DNA from: Cumulibacter soli
GTDB lineage: Bacteria; Actinomycetota; Actinomycetes; Mycobacteriales; Antricoccaceae
Direction: 5' to 3'
Length of the DNA: 64,000 bases
NCBI RefSeq assembly: GCF_004382795.1
Contig: NZ_SMSG01000001.1
Location: 434,001-498,000, forward strand
This document shows positions 17,157 to 27,288 of the stretch, in pieces; within the stretch, counting starts at the first letter, position 1, and each line of letters begins with the position of its first letter. Both the position numbers and the translations under genes were made by a program. The notes below the pieces were generated by a model. The model was given only the letters and a program-made list of their open reading frames with translations. It did not search any database and was not told where the DNA came from.

Positions 17157-18743
17157 TCATGGGAATAGACCGTAGTGCTGCCACGGTCCGGTGTTGCGCT
17201 CCTGCGATCGCCTAGCGCGTCGGAACGCTCGAACAACCCGGGCACGCGTCTCTCGCGGATCAATCAACTCATCAAAGTTGAAGACGCCCGCCGCAGGAAA
17301 GGGTCCAGCATCCGAGCTTATGCTCGATTCGAACTCGGCTCGGACGGCCGACGCATCCTTACCGCCGGCGATTTGGCTCTTAAACGCAGCGTCGACACCG
17401 CCTGCGACCGGCAGTGACCCAAACTCTGCCGAGGGCCAGCACAGAGTCGCACTCTGTCCGCCTCCAGGTCCATTCATCGCCGCGGCGCCCATTCCGTATG
17501 CCTTACGAATAAGCACGGTGACGTTCGGGACCCGAGCGTGAGCTGTCACCCACGCGACGCGCAGGCCACGCTTTAAGATCGCTTGCCTCTCGGTTTCGGG
17601 GCCGACCATGAGTCCGGGTACGTCGACGAGGAAGACCATTGGGATGTTGAATGAGTTACACAGCGAGATGAAATGGACCGCCTTGTCGGCCTCGTCGCCT
17701 GTCATAGCTCCGGCCCGGACCTTTGGTTGGTTGGCGACGATACCTACCACGTGGCCATCCATTCGGGCCAAGCACGTGATGAGCGACTTTCCGAACGTCG
17801 GCTGGATCTGGAATACCGAATCGTGATCGACAATCCGATCGACGATCTGCTGCATGTCGTACGGCGCCCGACGGTTTCGCGGGACGATATCCAACAACTC
17901 GTCGTCCGCCCGCCATGGATCATCCGTCGGCGCCACCACCGGGGGCAGTTCGTCGCAATTTAGCGGCATATAGCTCAGATAGCGACGAATCTGAGCAATC
18001 GCGTCCGCGTCATCTTCTGCCGCATTATCGACAACCCCTGCTGTTTCGACGGCGATCTTGTACCCACCAAGGTCGATCTTGTCGATGTCAAGGCCGAGGG
18101 CCGCCTTGACCAGCGGCGGGCCGCCGGTGAACAGTGCACCTTCGCCTTTCGACATGATCTTGAAATCGCACAAGGGAACCTCGAGCGCAGGATCGCCGCC
18201 GAGCCCTCCTAATACAGCGCCAACCTGCGGAACGATGCCAGCCAGTCGAGACTGCACCAAAAAGTGCGACGAATCGGGCCATCCAGCGAGGATTGCTTCC
18301 TGCCCGCGCGCGCCAGCCCCATCCAGCAAGTACACGATCGGAAGTCGCTCGCGACCCGCTAGCTCCTTCAGTCGATTGCGTTTCTGGATGCCAACCGACC
18401 CGGTCGAGCCGCCAAGGACTGTGAAGTCTTCGGAGAACGCGAACGCCGGGCGACCGTCAATCAGCCCAGAAGCAGTCACCACACCATCGGCCGGGGCATG
18501 AAAATCCTTGAGGTGACGCCGCGTGCCGGCGTGATCTGCGAGAATTCCAATTTCTTCCATCGTTCCGCGATCAAACAGTAAGTCCATCCGCTCACGAGCG
18601 GTCAGCTTCCCACGCGCATGTTGACGATCGATACGCTCCTGGCCGCCCATCTCAAGCGCACGCTGCCGCAGCGAATTAATCCGCTCGACCTCGGGGCGCC
18701 ATCCCTCGGCGACAGACCCTGATTCCCTACGACCTACCGACAA
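17157..18743 (-). CDS. Acyl-CoA carboxylase, carboxyltransferase subunit (second of pair)
   Basis: A 528-residue beta (carboxyltransferase) subunit of the PCCB/MCCB family, moving CO2 from carboxybiotin to an acyl-CoA. It shows the N-terminal 'ARGKLTARERMDLLFD', the acyl-CoA-binding 'FTVLGGSTGSVG' region, 'FTGGPPLVKAALG' and the C-terminal biotin-site region 'GMGAAAMNGPGGG'. TTG 18743 is preferred to GTG 18791 because GGGAGG lies exactly 7 nt before it. It is the last gene of the ten-gene operon, 66 bp after its paralogue. The acyl substrate cannot be read from sequence. Confidence 0.88.
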   Translation of the reverse strand: MSVGRRESGSVAEGWRPEVERINSLRQRALEMGGQERIDRQHARGKLTARERMDLLFDRGTMEEIGILADHAGTRRHLKDFHAPADGVVTASGLIDGRPAFAFSEDFTVLGGSTGSVGIQKRNRLKELAGRERLPIVYLLDGAGARGQEAILAGWPDSSHFLVQSRLAGIVPQVGAVLGGLGGDPALEVPLCDFKIMSKGEGALFTGGPPLVKAALGLDIDKIDLGGYKIAVETAGVVDNAAEDDADAIAQIRRYLSYMPLNCDELPPVVAPTDDPWRADDELLDIVPRNRRAPYDMQQIVDRIVDHDSVFQIQPTFGKSLITCLARMDGHVVGIVANQPKVRAGAMTGDEADKAVHFISLCNSFNIPMVFLVDVPGLMVGPETERQAILKRGLRVAWVTAHARVPNVTVLIRKAYGMGAAAMNGPGGGQSATLCWPSAEFGSLPVAGGVDAAFKSQIAGGKDASAVRAEFESSISSDAGPFPAAGVFNFDELIDPRETRARVVRAFRRARRSQERNTGPWQHYGLFP

Positions 18744-18809
18744 TTTGTTGCCTCCCTGATATGACAAGTTTCTTGGAGCGCTGACGCGCACATCGTTTCA
18801 GCCGCCGGT

Positions 18810-20375
18810 TTACGGCGTATATGGATACTTCGGCGGGCCCAACTGCCTACGAAGAACCGGTTGCGCATCAGCCACGAACTCACGTATCAGGCGAGGTGAT
18901 TCAGCCGGATCGATGATGTCCTGCCCTGTCGCTTCGGCTGTGCGGAAGGGAGAAGCGATGTTATGCAACCGCTGCTCAATCTCCCTTTCCTTCGCCAGAG
19001 GGTCCTCGGCCGCCTCGATGATCGAACGGAACGCGGCCTTTGTGCCACCGCTGATATGCATTGATCCCCACCGCGCCGATGGCCACGCGTAGCGACGGAA
19101 CATACCGGTCGAGCGGTGATGGGTCTGACCTCCCACGCCAAACAATCGGCCGACGATGATCGTCAGCCACGGCATCCGTGAATTCACCGTCCTCCACACC
19201 AATTGCGCGCCAGCGACTTCAATTCCCGCGCGCTCAGAATCGGGGCCTACAAGCACACCCGGCTCGTCAGGCAGAGTGATCATCGGGAGGTGGAAGAGGT
19301 CGCATAACTGCAATAGGTGAACCGCCTTGCGACCCGCGGCGACGTCCGTGGACCCTCCAAGGAATCGGGTGTTGTTGGCCATGATCCCTACGGGCAGGCC
19401 GTCTATCCTCGCCAGACCTGTGATCCTCGACCGACCATAGTCAGGGGCAAGTTCAAAGAACGAGTCCGCGTCAACCACGGCCTTCAGCATCCTGCGCGCG
19501 TCTCCTGGCCGCCGAGGGTCTTCTGGGACTACATCGCGCAACACCTCAGGCGCAAACTCAGGGTCGACCGGCTCGGCTCTAGGAGGCATCTCGTGCACGT
19601 TCGATGGCAGATAAGACAGGAAGCGCTGAATCTGCCGCAGCGCGTCCTCCTCGCTCGACGCCACGTTGTTAACTGACCCGCTGAGCCGGGTGTGTATCGC
19701 GGCGCCACCCAGGGTTTCCTTGTCGATATCGAGTCCCAGCGCCGCCTTCGCGACGGGTGGCCCACCAGGGAACAACTGCGAACTGCCCTCAACCATCACA
19801 TTGAAATGAGCCAGAGTGGCATATATTGCTGGCAATCCGGCGGTGGGGCCCATCAGCGCCGACACCACTGGAACTTCCTGCATCATTTCAACATCGGTGT
19901 GCACCCACATGTTGGCGTCCGGCACATAAGTTCGGCCGAGTTCAAGGAAGTGCGCAACACTGCCGCCACTAGCGTCCAACAGTCGAATGTACGGAACTTG
20001 CCACTCCTGCGCCCGTTCAGCCGCCCGCAACTCGTACCCGAGGAGCCCACCCGTTGTGCTCGCACCGCCACCTGAGCCGCCCCGCACGGTGAAATCTCCC
20101 GCGTTCACCATCACAGTCCGGCCATCGATCTTGCCCGCACCATTAACTTCCGCCTTCGGCACGAAGTCCTTCAGTTCCCCGCCGTCGTCGTAGGTCCCAG
20201 TCCCGCACAGTAGCCCGAACTCACGAAAGCTTCCTTCGTCAACGAGAAAATCGATACGCTCTCTGACCGTCAACTTTCCTTGAGCGTGTTGCCGCGAGAT
20301 TCGTTCCTCGCCGCCCATCTTCCTGGCCAGCTCTCGTCGACGTTCAAGTTCGCTCAGCGCTTTCTCCCATGCCAT
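18810..20375 (-). CDS. Acyl-CoA carboxylase, carboxyltransferase subunit (first of pair)
   Basis: A 521-residue carboxyltransferase of the same family as its downstream neighbour but clearly diverged. Shared landmarks are 'AQGKLTVRERIDFLVDEG', 'FPGGPPVAKAALGLDIDKE' and a central 'GLARIDGLPVGIMANN'. The oxyanion-hole segment reads 'FTVRGGSGGGASTTGG' instead of the paralogue's 'GGSTGSVG', and the C-terminal block 'FGVGGQTHHRSTG' differs too. Two beta subunits could form a mixed complex, as AccD4/AccD5 do in mycobacteria, or serve two substrates. It begins 9 bp after the permease stop. Confidence 0.88.
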   Translation of the reverse strand: MAWEKALSELERRRELARKMGGEERISRQHAQGKLTVRERIDFLVDEGSFREFGLLCGTGTYDDGGELKDFVPKAEVNGAGKIDGRTVMVNAGDFTVRGGSGGGASTTGGLLGYELRAAERAQEWQVPYIRLLDASGGSVAHFLELGRTYVPDANMWVHTDVEMMQEVPVVSALMGPTAGLPAIYATLAHFNVMVEGSSQLFPGGPPVAKAALGLDIDKETLGGAAIHTRLSGSVNNVASSEEDALRQIQRFLSYLPSNVHEMPPRAEPVDPEFAPEVLRDVVPEDPRRPGDARRMLKAVVDADSFFELAPDYGRSRITGLARIDGLPVGIMANNTRFLGGSTDVAAGRKAVHLLQLCDLFHLPMITLPDEPGVLVGPDSERAGIEVAGAQLVWRTVNSRMPWLTIIVGRLFGVGGQTHHRSTGMFRRYAWPSARWGSMHISGGTKAAFRSIIEAAEDPLAKEREIEQRLHNIASPFRTAEATGQDIIDPAESPRLIREFVADAQPVLRRQLGPPKYPYTP

Positions 20376-20383
20376 TTCTTCAG

Positions 20384-21340
20384 CTACCTCGTCTCATTGA
20401 TTTGCGTTGCCGTACGGGAAACCCGGCGGAATTTTCGGCGTCGACCGGTTGTGTTCTGATCTGGATCCAGAATGTCTTGAAGGGCATCGCCCAGCGAGTT
20501 GAATGAAAGAACAGTAAGCCCAATTGCCAATCCTGGGATGTAAATCATCTCGGGCCGCTGACCGATGAACTGGAACGCGGATTGAAGCATCGATCCCCAA
20601 CTCGGCGTCGGCGCTTGTACGCCGAGACCCAGGAAACTAAGACTTGCCTCAGCCAATAGAGCCGTCCCCATCATCAACGCCGTCTGCACAATCAATGGTC
20701 GGAGCACATTCGGGATGATGTGTCGACGAATGACACGTGCGCTAGACGTTCCGTACGTGAAAGCGACGGTCACGAAGAGACGCTCTTTAACCGCTAGCAC
20801 CTGACCACGCGCAAGCCGCGCCAAGACCGGCGAGAACACGATGCCGATAGCGATCATCGCATTCGTCAAACCAGGACCAAGCGCCGCGCCAACACCTACT
20901 GCCAGAACTAACGCGGGGAAGGACAGTATCGTATCGACAACGCGCATCAGTACCGCGTCCACCCATCCGCCGAAGTATCCTGCGACGATTCCGAGCGGAA
21001 TGCCGATTGCCGCGGCGACAGCGGAAGATATGAGCGCCGCAAACAAGGATATCCGAGCGCCGTATACAACCCTCGCCCAAAGGTCGCGACCTAGGTCATC
21101 CGTGCCCAGCCAATGCGCCCCAGACGGACCTTGCATTATCGCTGTCAGGTCCTGGGTCGCGGGATCGATCCCCCTAGATACCCACGGCGCAAACACCGCC
21201 GCGAAAACCACCAGCACCACGAACACCGAACAGCCCAGCGTCATCGGGTCTCGGAACGCGCCCAACCAAGGCCGTCGAACGCGGCGGCTAGATGGCTCGA
21301 CCACGGGCTCTAGTGTCGCAGCCTTCGTATCCTCTGTCAT
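20384..21340 (-). CDS. ABC transporter permease, DppC/OppC type
   Basis: A 318-residue inner-membrane permease of a peptide/opine/nickel-type importer. A hydrophobic N-terminal segment precedes the DppC signature 'HWLGTDDLGRDLWARVVYGAR', given here by its core 'GTDDLGRD' near residue 80. Five more membrane segments and the cytoplasmic EAA-like loop 'RHIIPNVLRPLIV' follow. ATG 21340 is chosen, 4 nt past the stop of the partner permease; the longer frame would overlap that gene. It pairs with the DppB-type permease and two ATPases in the same operon. Confidence 0.9.
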   Translation of the reverse strand: MTEDTKAATLEPVVEPSSRRVRRPWLGAFRDPMTLGCSVFVVLVVFAAVFAPWVSRGIDPATQDLTAIMQGPSGAHWLGTDDLGRDLWARVVYGARISLFAALISSAVAAAIGIPLGIVAGYFGGWVDAVLMRVVDTILSFPALVLAVGVGAALGPGLTNAMIAIGIVFSPVLARLARGQVLAVKERLFVTVAFTYGTSSARVIRRHIIPNVLRPLIVQTALMMGTALLAEASLSFLGLGVQAPTPSWGSMLQSAFQFIGQRPEMIYIPGLAIGLTVLSFNSLGDALQDILDPDQNTTGRRRKFRRVSRTATQINETR

Positions 21341-21344
21341 TGGA

Positions 21345-22280
21345 TCACCGAATCCTTGGGTCGACCAGACGATAGGACAGGTCAACGATCACGTTCGTCA
21401 TAATCACGATCACAGCCATAACCAGGACGACGCCCTGAATTACGACCATGTCTTTCTTTAGCGTTGCCCCCATAATCAAGCTTCCCAGCCCTCCGAGCCC
21501 AAAGATCGTGTCGATAACGACCGTCGCACCGAGGAAACGATTAATTTGCAAGCCCACGATAGTCAAGAGCGGAACACCCGAGTTTTTCAGTGCGTGCCGA
21601 ATAACGCGGCTGCGCGACAACCCCTTCGCATACAGCGTGCGGACGTAGTCCGAATTCAGTGCCTCGATCATCGCCGAACGTAATTGACGCGCTATTTCAC
21701 ACGCTCCGACAATCCCCATCGCGAAGCTCGGAAGTATCAGATGACGAAGGTAGTCGACGGGTGACTGGCTAATCGGAACGTATCCCGTAGCCGGAAGCAT
21801 ATTGCCTTGGACAGCGAACAGAGAGACCAAGACCAAACCGAACCAGAACGTTGGCATTGCCATGAGCACAGATACGAGCGTCGAAACTGTCCGATCTGCC
21901 GCCCGTCGGGCGTATGCTCCCGCGATCAGCCCGGCAGGAATCCCAATCACCAGTGAGAATACTAACGCAAGAGCGACCACGCTAACGGTGATGAATATCG
22001 TTCGCCCGATCGCGACGTTCACCGACTCACCAGTTAAGAACGAGTTTCCGAGGTCACCGCCCAGGAGGCTCATTAGCCAGTCCCAATACTGCACAATGAG
22101 CGGCTTCTCTAGACCCATTTGTTCCCTAAGGGCGGCGATGATTTCGGGAGTGGCACTTTCGCCGGCAATCGCGACCGCGGGATCTCCTGGCACGAATTGC
22201 ACCAGGAGAAACACGACGACCGACGCAATAAATAGGGTCGGTATGACCGGGACAAATCGGCGAAGCAGGGTGCCGGCCAC
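21345..22280 (-). CDS. ABC transporter permease, DppB/OppB type
   Basis: A 311-residue permease with the DppB N-terminal helix 'RRFVPVIPTLFIASVVVF' and the periplasmic loop 'FVPGDPAVAIAGESA'. About six membrane segments and the coupling loop 'RVIRHALKNSGVPLLTIVG' near residues 225-245 follow. It starts at GTG 22280 behind a strong AGGAGG. With the DppC-type partner it should form the channel for the substrate bound by the upstream lipoprotein. Confidence 0.92.
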   Translation of the reverse strand: MAGTLLRRFVPVIPTLFIASVVVFLLVQFVPGDPAVAIAGESATPEIIAALREQMGLEKPLIVQYWDWLMSLLGGDLGNSFLTGESVNVAIGRTIFITVSVVALALVFSLVIGIPAGLIAGAYARRAADRTVSTLVSVLMAMPTFWFGLVLVSLFAVQGNMLPATGYVPISQSPVDYLRHLILPSFAMGIVGACEIARQLRSAMIEALNSDYVRTLYAKGLSRSRVIRHALKNSGVPLLTIVGLQINRFLGATVVIDTIFGLGGLGSLIMGATLKKDMVVIQGVVLVMAVIVIMTNVIVDLSYRLVDPRIR

Positions 22281-22321
22281 TATTCCCCTCCTTTCGTCAC
22301 CAAATTACCTAGCATTCCATG

Positions 22322-23911
22322 TCACTCGCTAACGCAAAGAAAGCTGACATCCACCTTGCCATACAGCCCTGACTCAAAGCCCCCGACATTAGTGGACAAC
22401 ACAGTGGTAATAGGAATGAACACTAACGGAAACGCAAGCGCCTGATCTTCAATCAGTTCAACCAGAGGTTTGTACGCTTCGGCCCGATCTTCGACCTCCG
22501 GAGATTGCTGACCAGCTTCAATCATTGCGTCGACATCATGACCTTCGGGCTCAAAGTCACCTGCGTTATAGAACCCGCCCGGAGAAACGATGCTTTTGAA
22601 CGTATCCGCTGGGTCTGGACGTCCGCTCCAACCGGCAATATAGAGTTCGCCATTCTTATTAGCAAAGAAATCGTTGGTAGCGGTGCCTACTTCCTGTGAC
22701 ACAAGTTCAAGTTCCACTCCAACATCTTTAAGCATCGCCTGAATCAACTGGGCACGACGATCCGCACCTGCAGCTGGGTACCACAGCGCTGTAATCTTCG
22801 AGCCCGCCAATCCCGAACTCTCAGCGAGATCCTTTGCCGCTTCAGGGTCGTAAAAGTTGTCGGTAAGACCATCCTGATAGGCCCAATAGTCTGTTGGAAA
22901 CAATTGCGTCGCCGGCTCGCCCTTGCCGAGATATAATGTGTCGTTTAACGCCTCGGTATTGATAGCCGCTCGCAACGCCTGGCGCGCTTCGAGGTTATTG
23001 AAAGGCGCCTTGTTCGCGTTGACGTAGAGATAATCTCCGAACACTGACGGGTCTGTATGGACTGCCAACCCCGAATTAGTCGATAGAGTTTCGGTAAACT
23101 GCAATCCTACATTTAATGCCGCATCTGTCTGACCACTCTGCAGCGAGTTCACCACGGTCTGCCCATCAGTGAGATAAGTCAGCTTCACATCATCCAGGTA
23201 CGGCATGTCGGTCTGCCAGTAGTTCTCGTTTTTCGTCAGCTCCAACGACGTACTCGGCGCATAATTAGATACTTCGAAAGGGCCTGTGCCTACCGGATGT
23301 AGCCCGAATTGCTGATCCCCTTTTTCCTCGATCGCCGTCGGAGAACTCATCATGCCTGCACGATCCGCGAAGATTAGCGGCAAGGTCGTGTCGGGCTTGC
23401 TGAGATGAATGGTGACGGTGTTTTCGGCCGTCGCTTCGATCGAATCGATCGATGTGAGGTTCGCGGCTACGGTTGAGGTCGGGAGAGTGCGCGCGCGCTC
23501 CAAATTGAACTTCACGGCCTCTGCGTTGAACGGCGTTCCGTCGTGGAACTTCACTCCGGTTTGCAGGGTCAGCACGAGGGTCTTGTCGTCCGGATACTCC
23601 CATTTTGTTGCCAGCCCCGGTTCGGGTGCCATATCGACTGATAGATTCACGAGACGGTCGAAGATCGGATACAGCGACATATGATCATTGCCCGCTCCGC
23701 CCTGGATCGGGTCCAGGGAGCTAGGTGGATTCGGTAGGTTCGCATTCAACGTGCCGCCAGTTGTTGCCGCGTCACATGTCGGCACCTCACCCGCGGCGGC
23801 ATTGCTCGACTCGCCGCCACAAGCTGCCAATGTTGTCAGTGCCACCGCAGTCACCACGACGAACGAAGCGCGGCTGCGCCTAACCCGGGTATTACTGGAA
23901 AGCCTGGTCAT
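22322..23911 (-). CDS. ABC transporter substrate-binding lipoprotein (SBP_bac_5)
   Basis: A 529-residue extracytoplasmic binding lipoprotein. A basic N-terminus and hydrophobic stretch end in the lipobox LAAC, lipidated at Cys31. The mature part follows the peptide/nickel-binding family: 'PPSSLDPIQGGAGNDH', 'LVLTLQTGVKFHDGTPFNAEAVKFNLER' (core 'KFHDGTPFNAEAV') and a C-terminal 'NVGGFESGLYGKVD'. The family binds peptides, opines, sugars or metal chelates; the ligand here is unknown. AAGGAG precedes ATG 23911, which overlaps the ATPase gene by 20 nt. Codon use is A+T-richer than the core genes. Confidence 0.92.
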   Translation of the reverse strand: MTRLSSNTRVRRSRASFVVVTAVALTTLAACGGESSNAAAGEVPTCDAATTGGTLNANLPNPPSSLDPIQGGAGNDHMSLYPIFDRLVNLSVDMAPEPGLATKWEYPDDKTLVLTLQTGVKFHDGTPFNAEAVKFNLERARTLPTSTVAANLTSIDSIEATAENTVTIHLSKPDTTLPLIFADRAGMMSSPTAIEEKGDQQFGLHPVGTGPFEVSNYAPSTSLELTKNENYWQTDMPYLDDVKLTYLTDGQTVVNSLQSGQTDAALNVGLQFTETLSTNSGLAVHTDPSVFGDYLYVNANKAPFNNLEARQALRAAINTEALNDTLYLGKGEPATQLFPTDYWAYQDGLTDNFYDPEAAKDLAESSGLAGSKITALWYPAAGADRRAQLIQAMLKDVGVELELVSQEVGTATNDFFANKNGELYIAGWSGRPDPADTFKSIVSPGGFYNAGDFEPEGHDVDAMIEAGQQSPEVEDRAEAYKPLVELIEDQALAFPLVFIPITTVLSTNVGGFESGLYGKVDVSFLCVSE

Positions 23912-24995
23912 TCTCTTTCTCCTTCGCGGTCACTTCTTCTCTTTGGGCATGTACAGACCCGTCCGCAGATGCGGACGTCGAGTTTGTGCCTTCACCTGCT
24001 AGTTCAAGTTCACCGACGAAATGACACGCAGCCGTGCGTCCGGCGCCGGCATCAGCCAAAGGCGGAGGCGTTGAACAGACCTCTTTTGCGTAGACGCATC
24101 GAGTCACGAATCGACATCCCCGCGGAGGATCAAGGGGACTCGGAATCTCGCCCGACAGGACAATCCGCGTCTTGGTGCGAAGCCTGCTGGGTAGCGCCTG
24201 AGGCTCGGCTGACAAAAGCGCGCTCGTGTAGGGGTGTTGCGGGTATTTAACCAAATCGTCGGCCGAGCCCGTCTCGACGAGGCCGCCGAGGTACATGACG
24301 CCAACTTTGTGGCATACCCGAGCGACGACGCCGATATCGTGCGAGATAAAGAGGTAGGCCAAGCCCCGCTCATCTTGAAGGTCCAGCAGGAGATTAAGGA
24401 CTTCCGCCTGAACGGACACATCGAGCGCCGACACAGCCTCGTCGCACACCAGGACGTCCGGATCTAGCGTTAACGCACGAGCGATATTTACCCGTTGCCG
24501 TTGGCCTCCCGACAACTCTCGCGGTCGGCGCGAACCATGCTGTTCACTTAACCCCACTCGCTCCAGAGCCTCGCCGACCTTTCGGAGGATTTCGTTCCGT
24601 CCGAGTCGGCCTTGCACCACGAGCGGCTCGGCGACCGCTGCCCTGCAAGTCAGATGTGGATCCAACGCCTCCGAGGGATCCTGGAAGATCATCTGCATCC
24701 GCGGCGCGATCGCTCGACGCGCCCTGCGGGTCATCTTGCCGATCTGACTGCCATCGAGCGCAACCGATCCTGAAGATAATGGCTCGATTCCCATCACAGC
24801 TCGCGCCAGAGTTGACTTTCCAGAGCCTGACTCTCCGATGATTCCGAGCGTTTCCCCCTTGTGCAAGGCAAATGACACACGGTCAACCGCGTGCAGGACG
24901 CGCCCCCTACTTAGTTTGAAGTCAACGCTCACGTCGCGAACCTCTAGAAGTGCCGCAGTTCGGTCTACCGCTCCGCCCTGCTCCAAATCAGTCAC
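23892..24995 (-). CDS. ABC transporter ATPase, DppF/OppF type
   Basis: A 367-residue nucleotide-binding subunit. Walker A 'GESGSGKST' lies near residues 55-63, the Q-loop in 'MIFQDPSEALDP', the signature 'LSGGQRQRV' near 163 and Walker B 'VLVCDEAVSALD' near 187. The oligopeptide-specific C-terminal extension contains clustered Cys residues ('GCRFVTRCVYAKEVC'), as in family members with an Fe-S-like motif. A charged tail (about 335-367) is unusual. GTG start overlaps the stop of the preceding ATPase (GTGA). Confidence 0.92.
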   Translation of the reverse strand: MTDLEQGGAVDRTAALLEVRDVSVDFKLSRGRVLHAVDRVSFALHKGETLGIIGESGSGKSTLARAVMGIEPLSSGSVALDGSQIGKMTRRARRAIAPRMQMIFQDPSEALDPHLTCRAAVAEPLVVQGRLGRNEILRKVGEALERVGLSEQHGSRRPRELSGGQRQRVNIARALTLDPDVLVCDEAVSALDVSVQAEVLNLLLDLQDERGLAYLFISHDIGVVARVCHKVGVMYLGGLVETGSADDLVKYPQHPYTSALLSAEPQALPSRLRTKTRIVLSGEIPSPLDPPRGCRFVTRCVYAKEVCSTPPPLADAGAGRTAACHFVGELELAGEGTNSTSASADGSVHAQREEVTAKEKENDQAFQ

Positions 24996-26056
24996 GTTGC
25001 CCGCCCTTCGATCGGCGTCGAGGTAGGCGCAACATCAACAACCCCGCTCAGCTGGAGTTCCTCAGCCCGGGCACACCGCACGAAACGACTGCCAACTTGC
25101 CGAAGCCCTGGATGCGCTGAAATACACTGGTCGATGACATGGCTACACCTGGGACCGAACCGACATCCGGCAGGCATCGCATCAAGCGCCGGGACACGAC
25201 CCGGAACGCTATGCAGGCGTCCTCGGTCTCCGCCCGCCCGGGGGATTGAAGCCAACAAGCCCGACGTGTAAGGGTGCAATGGGACCTCGAGCAAGGGATC
25301 GACCTCGCCGGCCTCGATTACTTCGCCTGCATACATGGTCATGACGCGACTGCACAGTTCTGAGATCACTGCCAGGTCATGGGAGATGAAGAGCACTGCG
25401 GTTTGGTGTTCCGTGCTCAAATCACGGATGAGATCGAGAATCTGAGCTTGGATCGTGACGTCCAGGGCAGTTGTCGGTTCATCGGCGATTAGAAGCTGCG
25501 GGTTACAGGCCAGCGAGATCGCAATCATCACGCGCTGGCGCATACCCCCCGAAAGTTGATGCGGGTAGTCCTTAATTCTTGACGCCGCCATCGGTATGCC
25601 CACGTCGTCAAGTAGGGATATAGCTCGCTTCCGTGCCTCCCCCTTGGAGATCTTCCGGTGTGCCTTCAACGTCTCAATAAGTTGCTGCTCGATCGTGTAC
25701 ACCGGATCGAGCGCCGTCAACGGGTCCTGGAAGATCATCGCAATCTTCTCGCCGCGTAGCGTGGTTAATGCTTTCGGACCTGCGCTTAGGAGATCAGTCC
25801 CGTCGAGCACCGCAGAGCCGGAAACCCTGCTGGAACTTTCCGGGAGCAATCCCATCATCGCCATTCCAGTAACCGATTTCCCGCTTCCACTTTCTCCGAC
25901 CAACCCCAGTATCTCGCCCGGACTCATTTGAAAGGAAACATCTCGAACGGCAGTCACCGACCCGTTCGGCGTCGCGAATTCCACCGTGAGATCGCGCACG
26001 TCGAGGAGTACCGGCTTTTGTTCGTCAACACTCGGTTCGCTAATTTTTATCGGCAT
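24992..26056 (-). CDS. ABC transporter ATPase, DppD/OppD type
   Basis: A 354-residue partner ATPase. It shows Walker A 'GESGSGKS' near residue 50, Q-loop '[15 protein letters not shown]', signature '[12 protein letters not shown]' near 160 and Walker B '[12 protein letters not shown]'. The C-terminal peptide-transporter extension has '[15 protein letters not shown]'. ATG 26056 is preferred to GTG 26062 because AGGAG lies 5-6 nt before it. The two ATPases, two permeases and the binding lipoprotein make a complete importer. Confidence 0.92.
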   Translation of the reverse strand: MPIKISEPSVDEQKPVLLDVRDLTVEFATPNGSVTAVRDVSFQMSPGEILGLVGESGSGKSVTGMAMMGLLPESSSRVSGSAVLDGTDLLSAGPKALTTLRGEKIAMIFQDPLTALDPVYTIEQQLIETLKAHRKISKGEARKRAISLLDDVGIPMAASRIKDYPHQLSGGMRQRVMIAISLACNPQLLIADEPTTALDVTIQAQILDLIRDLSTEHQTAVLFISHDLAVISELCSRVMTMYAGEVIEAGEVDPLLEVPLHPYTSGLLASIPRAGGDRGRLHSVPGRVPALDAMPAGCRFGPRCSHVIDQCISAHPGLRQVGSRFVRCARAEELQLSGVVDVAPTSTPIEGRAT

Positions 26057-26089
26057 TGGCACTCCTAAAATCTGGGCGCGCTGAGGCAG

Positions 26090-27229
26090 TCACTCCATGC
26101 CTATCTCGGATAGGACGGCCTGCGTGTCTTCGCCCAGAACCGGTATTCTGAGCCGGCGCTGAGATTGTGAGAGACCAACATTCGTCCACGGACCGGGTAC
26201 GTTTATTTCGCCTCCCGATGGCGCAGTAACGGTCACGAGATCACCGTCGTCGCGATCGAGCGCCGCGATCGCAGCCTCAGCGCTGGTTAGGATCGCCCCG
26301 CAAGTAATTCCGTTCTTATCCATCAGCGCGATCACGTCATCGCGATCGCGACGTACAACCCAGTCGGCTATCAGGTTTTCGGTTTCGACTCGGTGTTCCT
26401 GAAGCACGACCTCGTACGGTAAGTTCGCGATATCGCCCTGCAGTCCGATGAGGTTTCTGAATTGTTCCCACTTTTTCCGACCGAGTGGGGCTAAAATCAC
26501 GTGGCCACCGTCAGCCGTCTGGTAGGAGCGAGTTAACGCCGTGGGAACTAGGTTTCCCACACGTGGCAAAGGCTGCCCCTTGAGCGCCACGTGGTATGCA
26601 TGAGCCACGGTTGCGGTATACGCATGAAGCATGCTGACATCGACAAGTTCACCGCTACCTGTGAGATCGCGTCTGCGAAGAGCCATCATGGTCCCTAGGG
26701 CCGCGTTGTAGGCCGCGATGTGATCGGGGAGGAAGGCACCCACGAGGATCGGACCCGAATCAGCGGTTCCTGTGTAGTCCGGGATACCGCTCAAAGCCTG
26801 AATTGTGGTGTCAAGTGCTCGCCGATTTGGATTCTTGGCGTTCTGGCCGAATCCCGTCACGTGGGTCATGACGATTCGCGGATTGATTGCATGCACATCG
26901 TCAAAGCCGAACCCCAACCTCGTCGGCACATCCCGCGTGTAGTTCGTGAGCAAGACGTCGGACTGAGCGATCAACCGTTTCAATGCCTCCGAGCCTCGTG
27001 GCGACTTCAGGTCCAGGGTGATACTCCGTTTTCCGCGGTTATGCGATGCGAAGTACACGCTGTCGTCCCCATCAAGTGGCAATGCAAGCCGCGCAAGTTC
27101 GCCGTCTGGCGGCTCAACCTTAATCACGTCAGCTCCGTGATCTGCCAATATTTGGCCGCAATGGGGACCAGCAATAGCGTGGGTAAGCTCGACGACCCGT
27201 ATTCCGTCTAGCGCAGCGATCTCTGACAC
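26090..27229 (-). CDS. CaiB/BaiF family (class III) CoA-transferase
   Basis: A 379-residue class III CoA-transferase, which moves CoA from a donor thioester to a free carboxylic acid. It has the N-terminal 'GIRVVELTHAIAGPHCGQ', 'HNRGKRSITLDLKS', and the catalytic Asp in 'GELVDVSMLHA' near residue 187. The length is typical. Located between the biotin carrier and the importer genes, it probably activates the imported acid to the CoA thioester that the carboxylase uses. It starts at GTG 27229 with GAGGA upstream. Confidence 0.9.
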   Translation of the reverse strand: MSEIAALDGIRVVELTHAIAGPHCGQILADHGADVIKVEPPDGELARLALPLDGDDSVYFASHNRGKRSITLDLKSPRGSEALKRLIAQSDVLLTNYTRDVPTRLGFGFDDVHAINPRIVMTHVTGFGQNAKNPNRRALDTTIQALSGIPDYTGTADSGPILVGAFLPDHIAAYNAALGTMMALRRRDLTGSGELVDVSMLHAYTATVAHAYHVALKGQPLPRVGNLVPTALTRSYQTADGGHVILAPLGRKKWEQFRNLIGLQGDIANLPYEVVLQEHRVETENLIADWVVRRDRDDVIALMDKNGITCGAILTSAEAAIAALDRDDGDLVTVTAPSGGEINVPGPWTNVGLSQSQRRLRIPVLGEDTQAVLSEIGME

Positions 27230-27288
27230 GAACTCATTCCTCTCAGCTCAAGCATTTCGATAACAACCTGTGCTCAGCGAAGCCGCCG

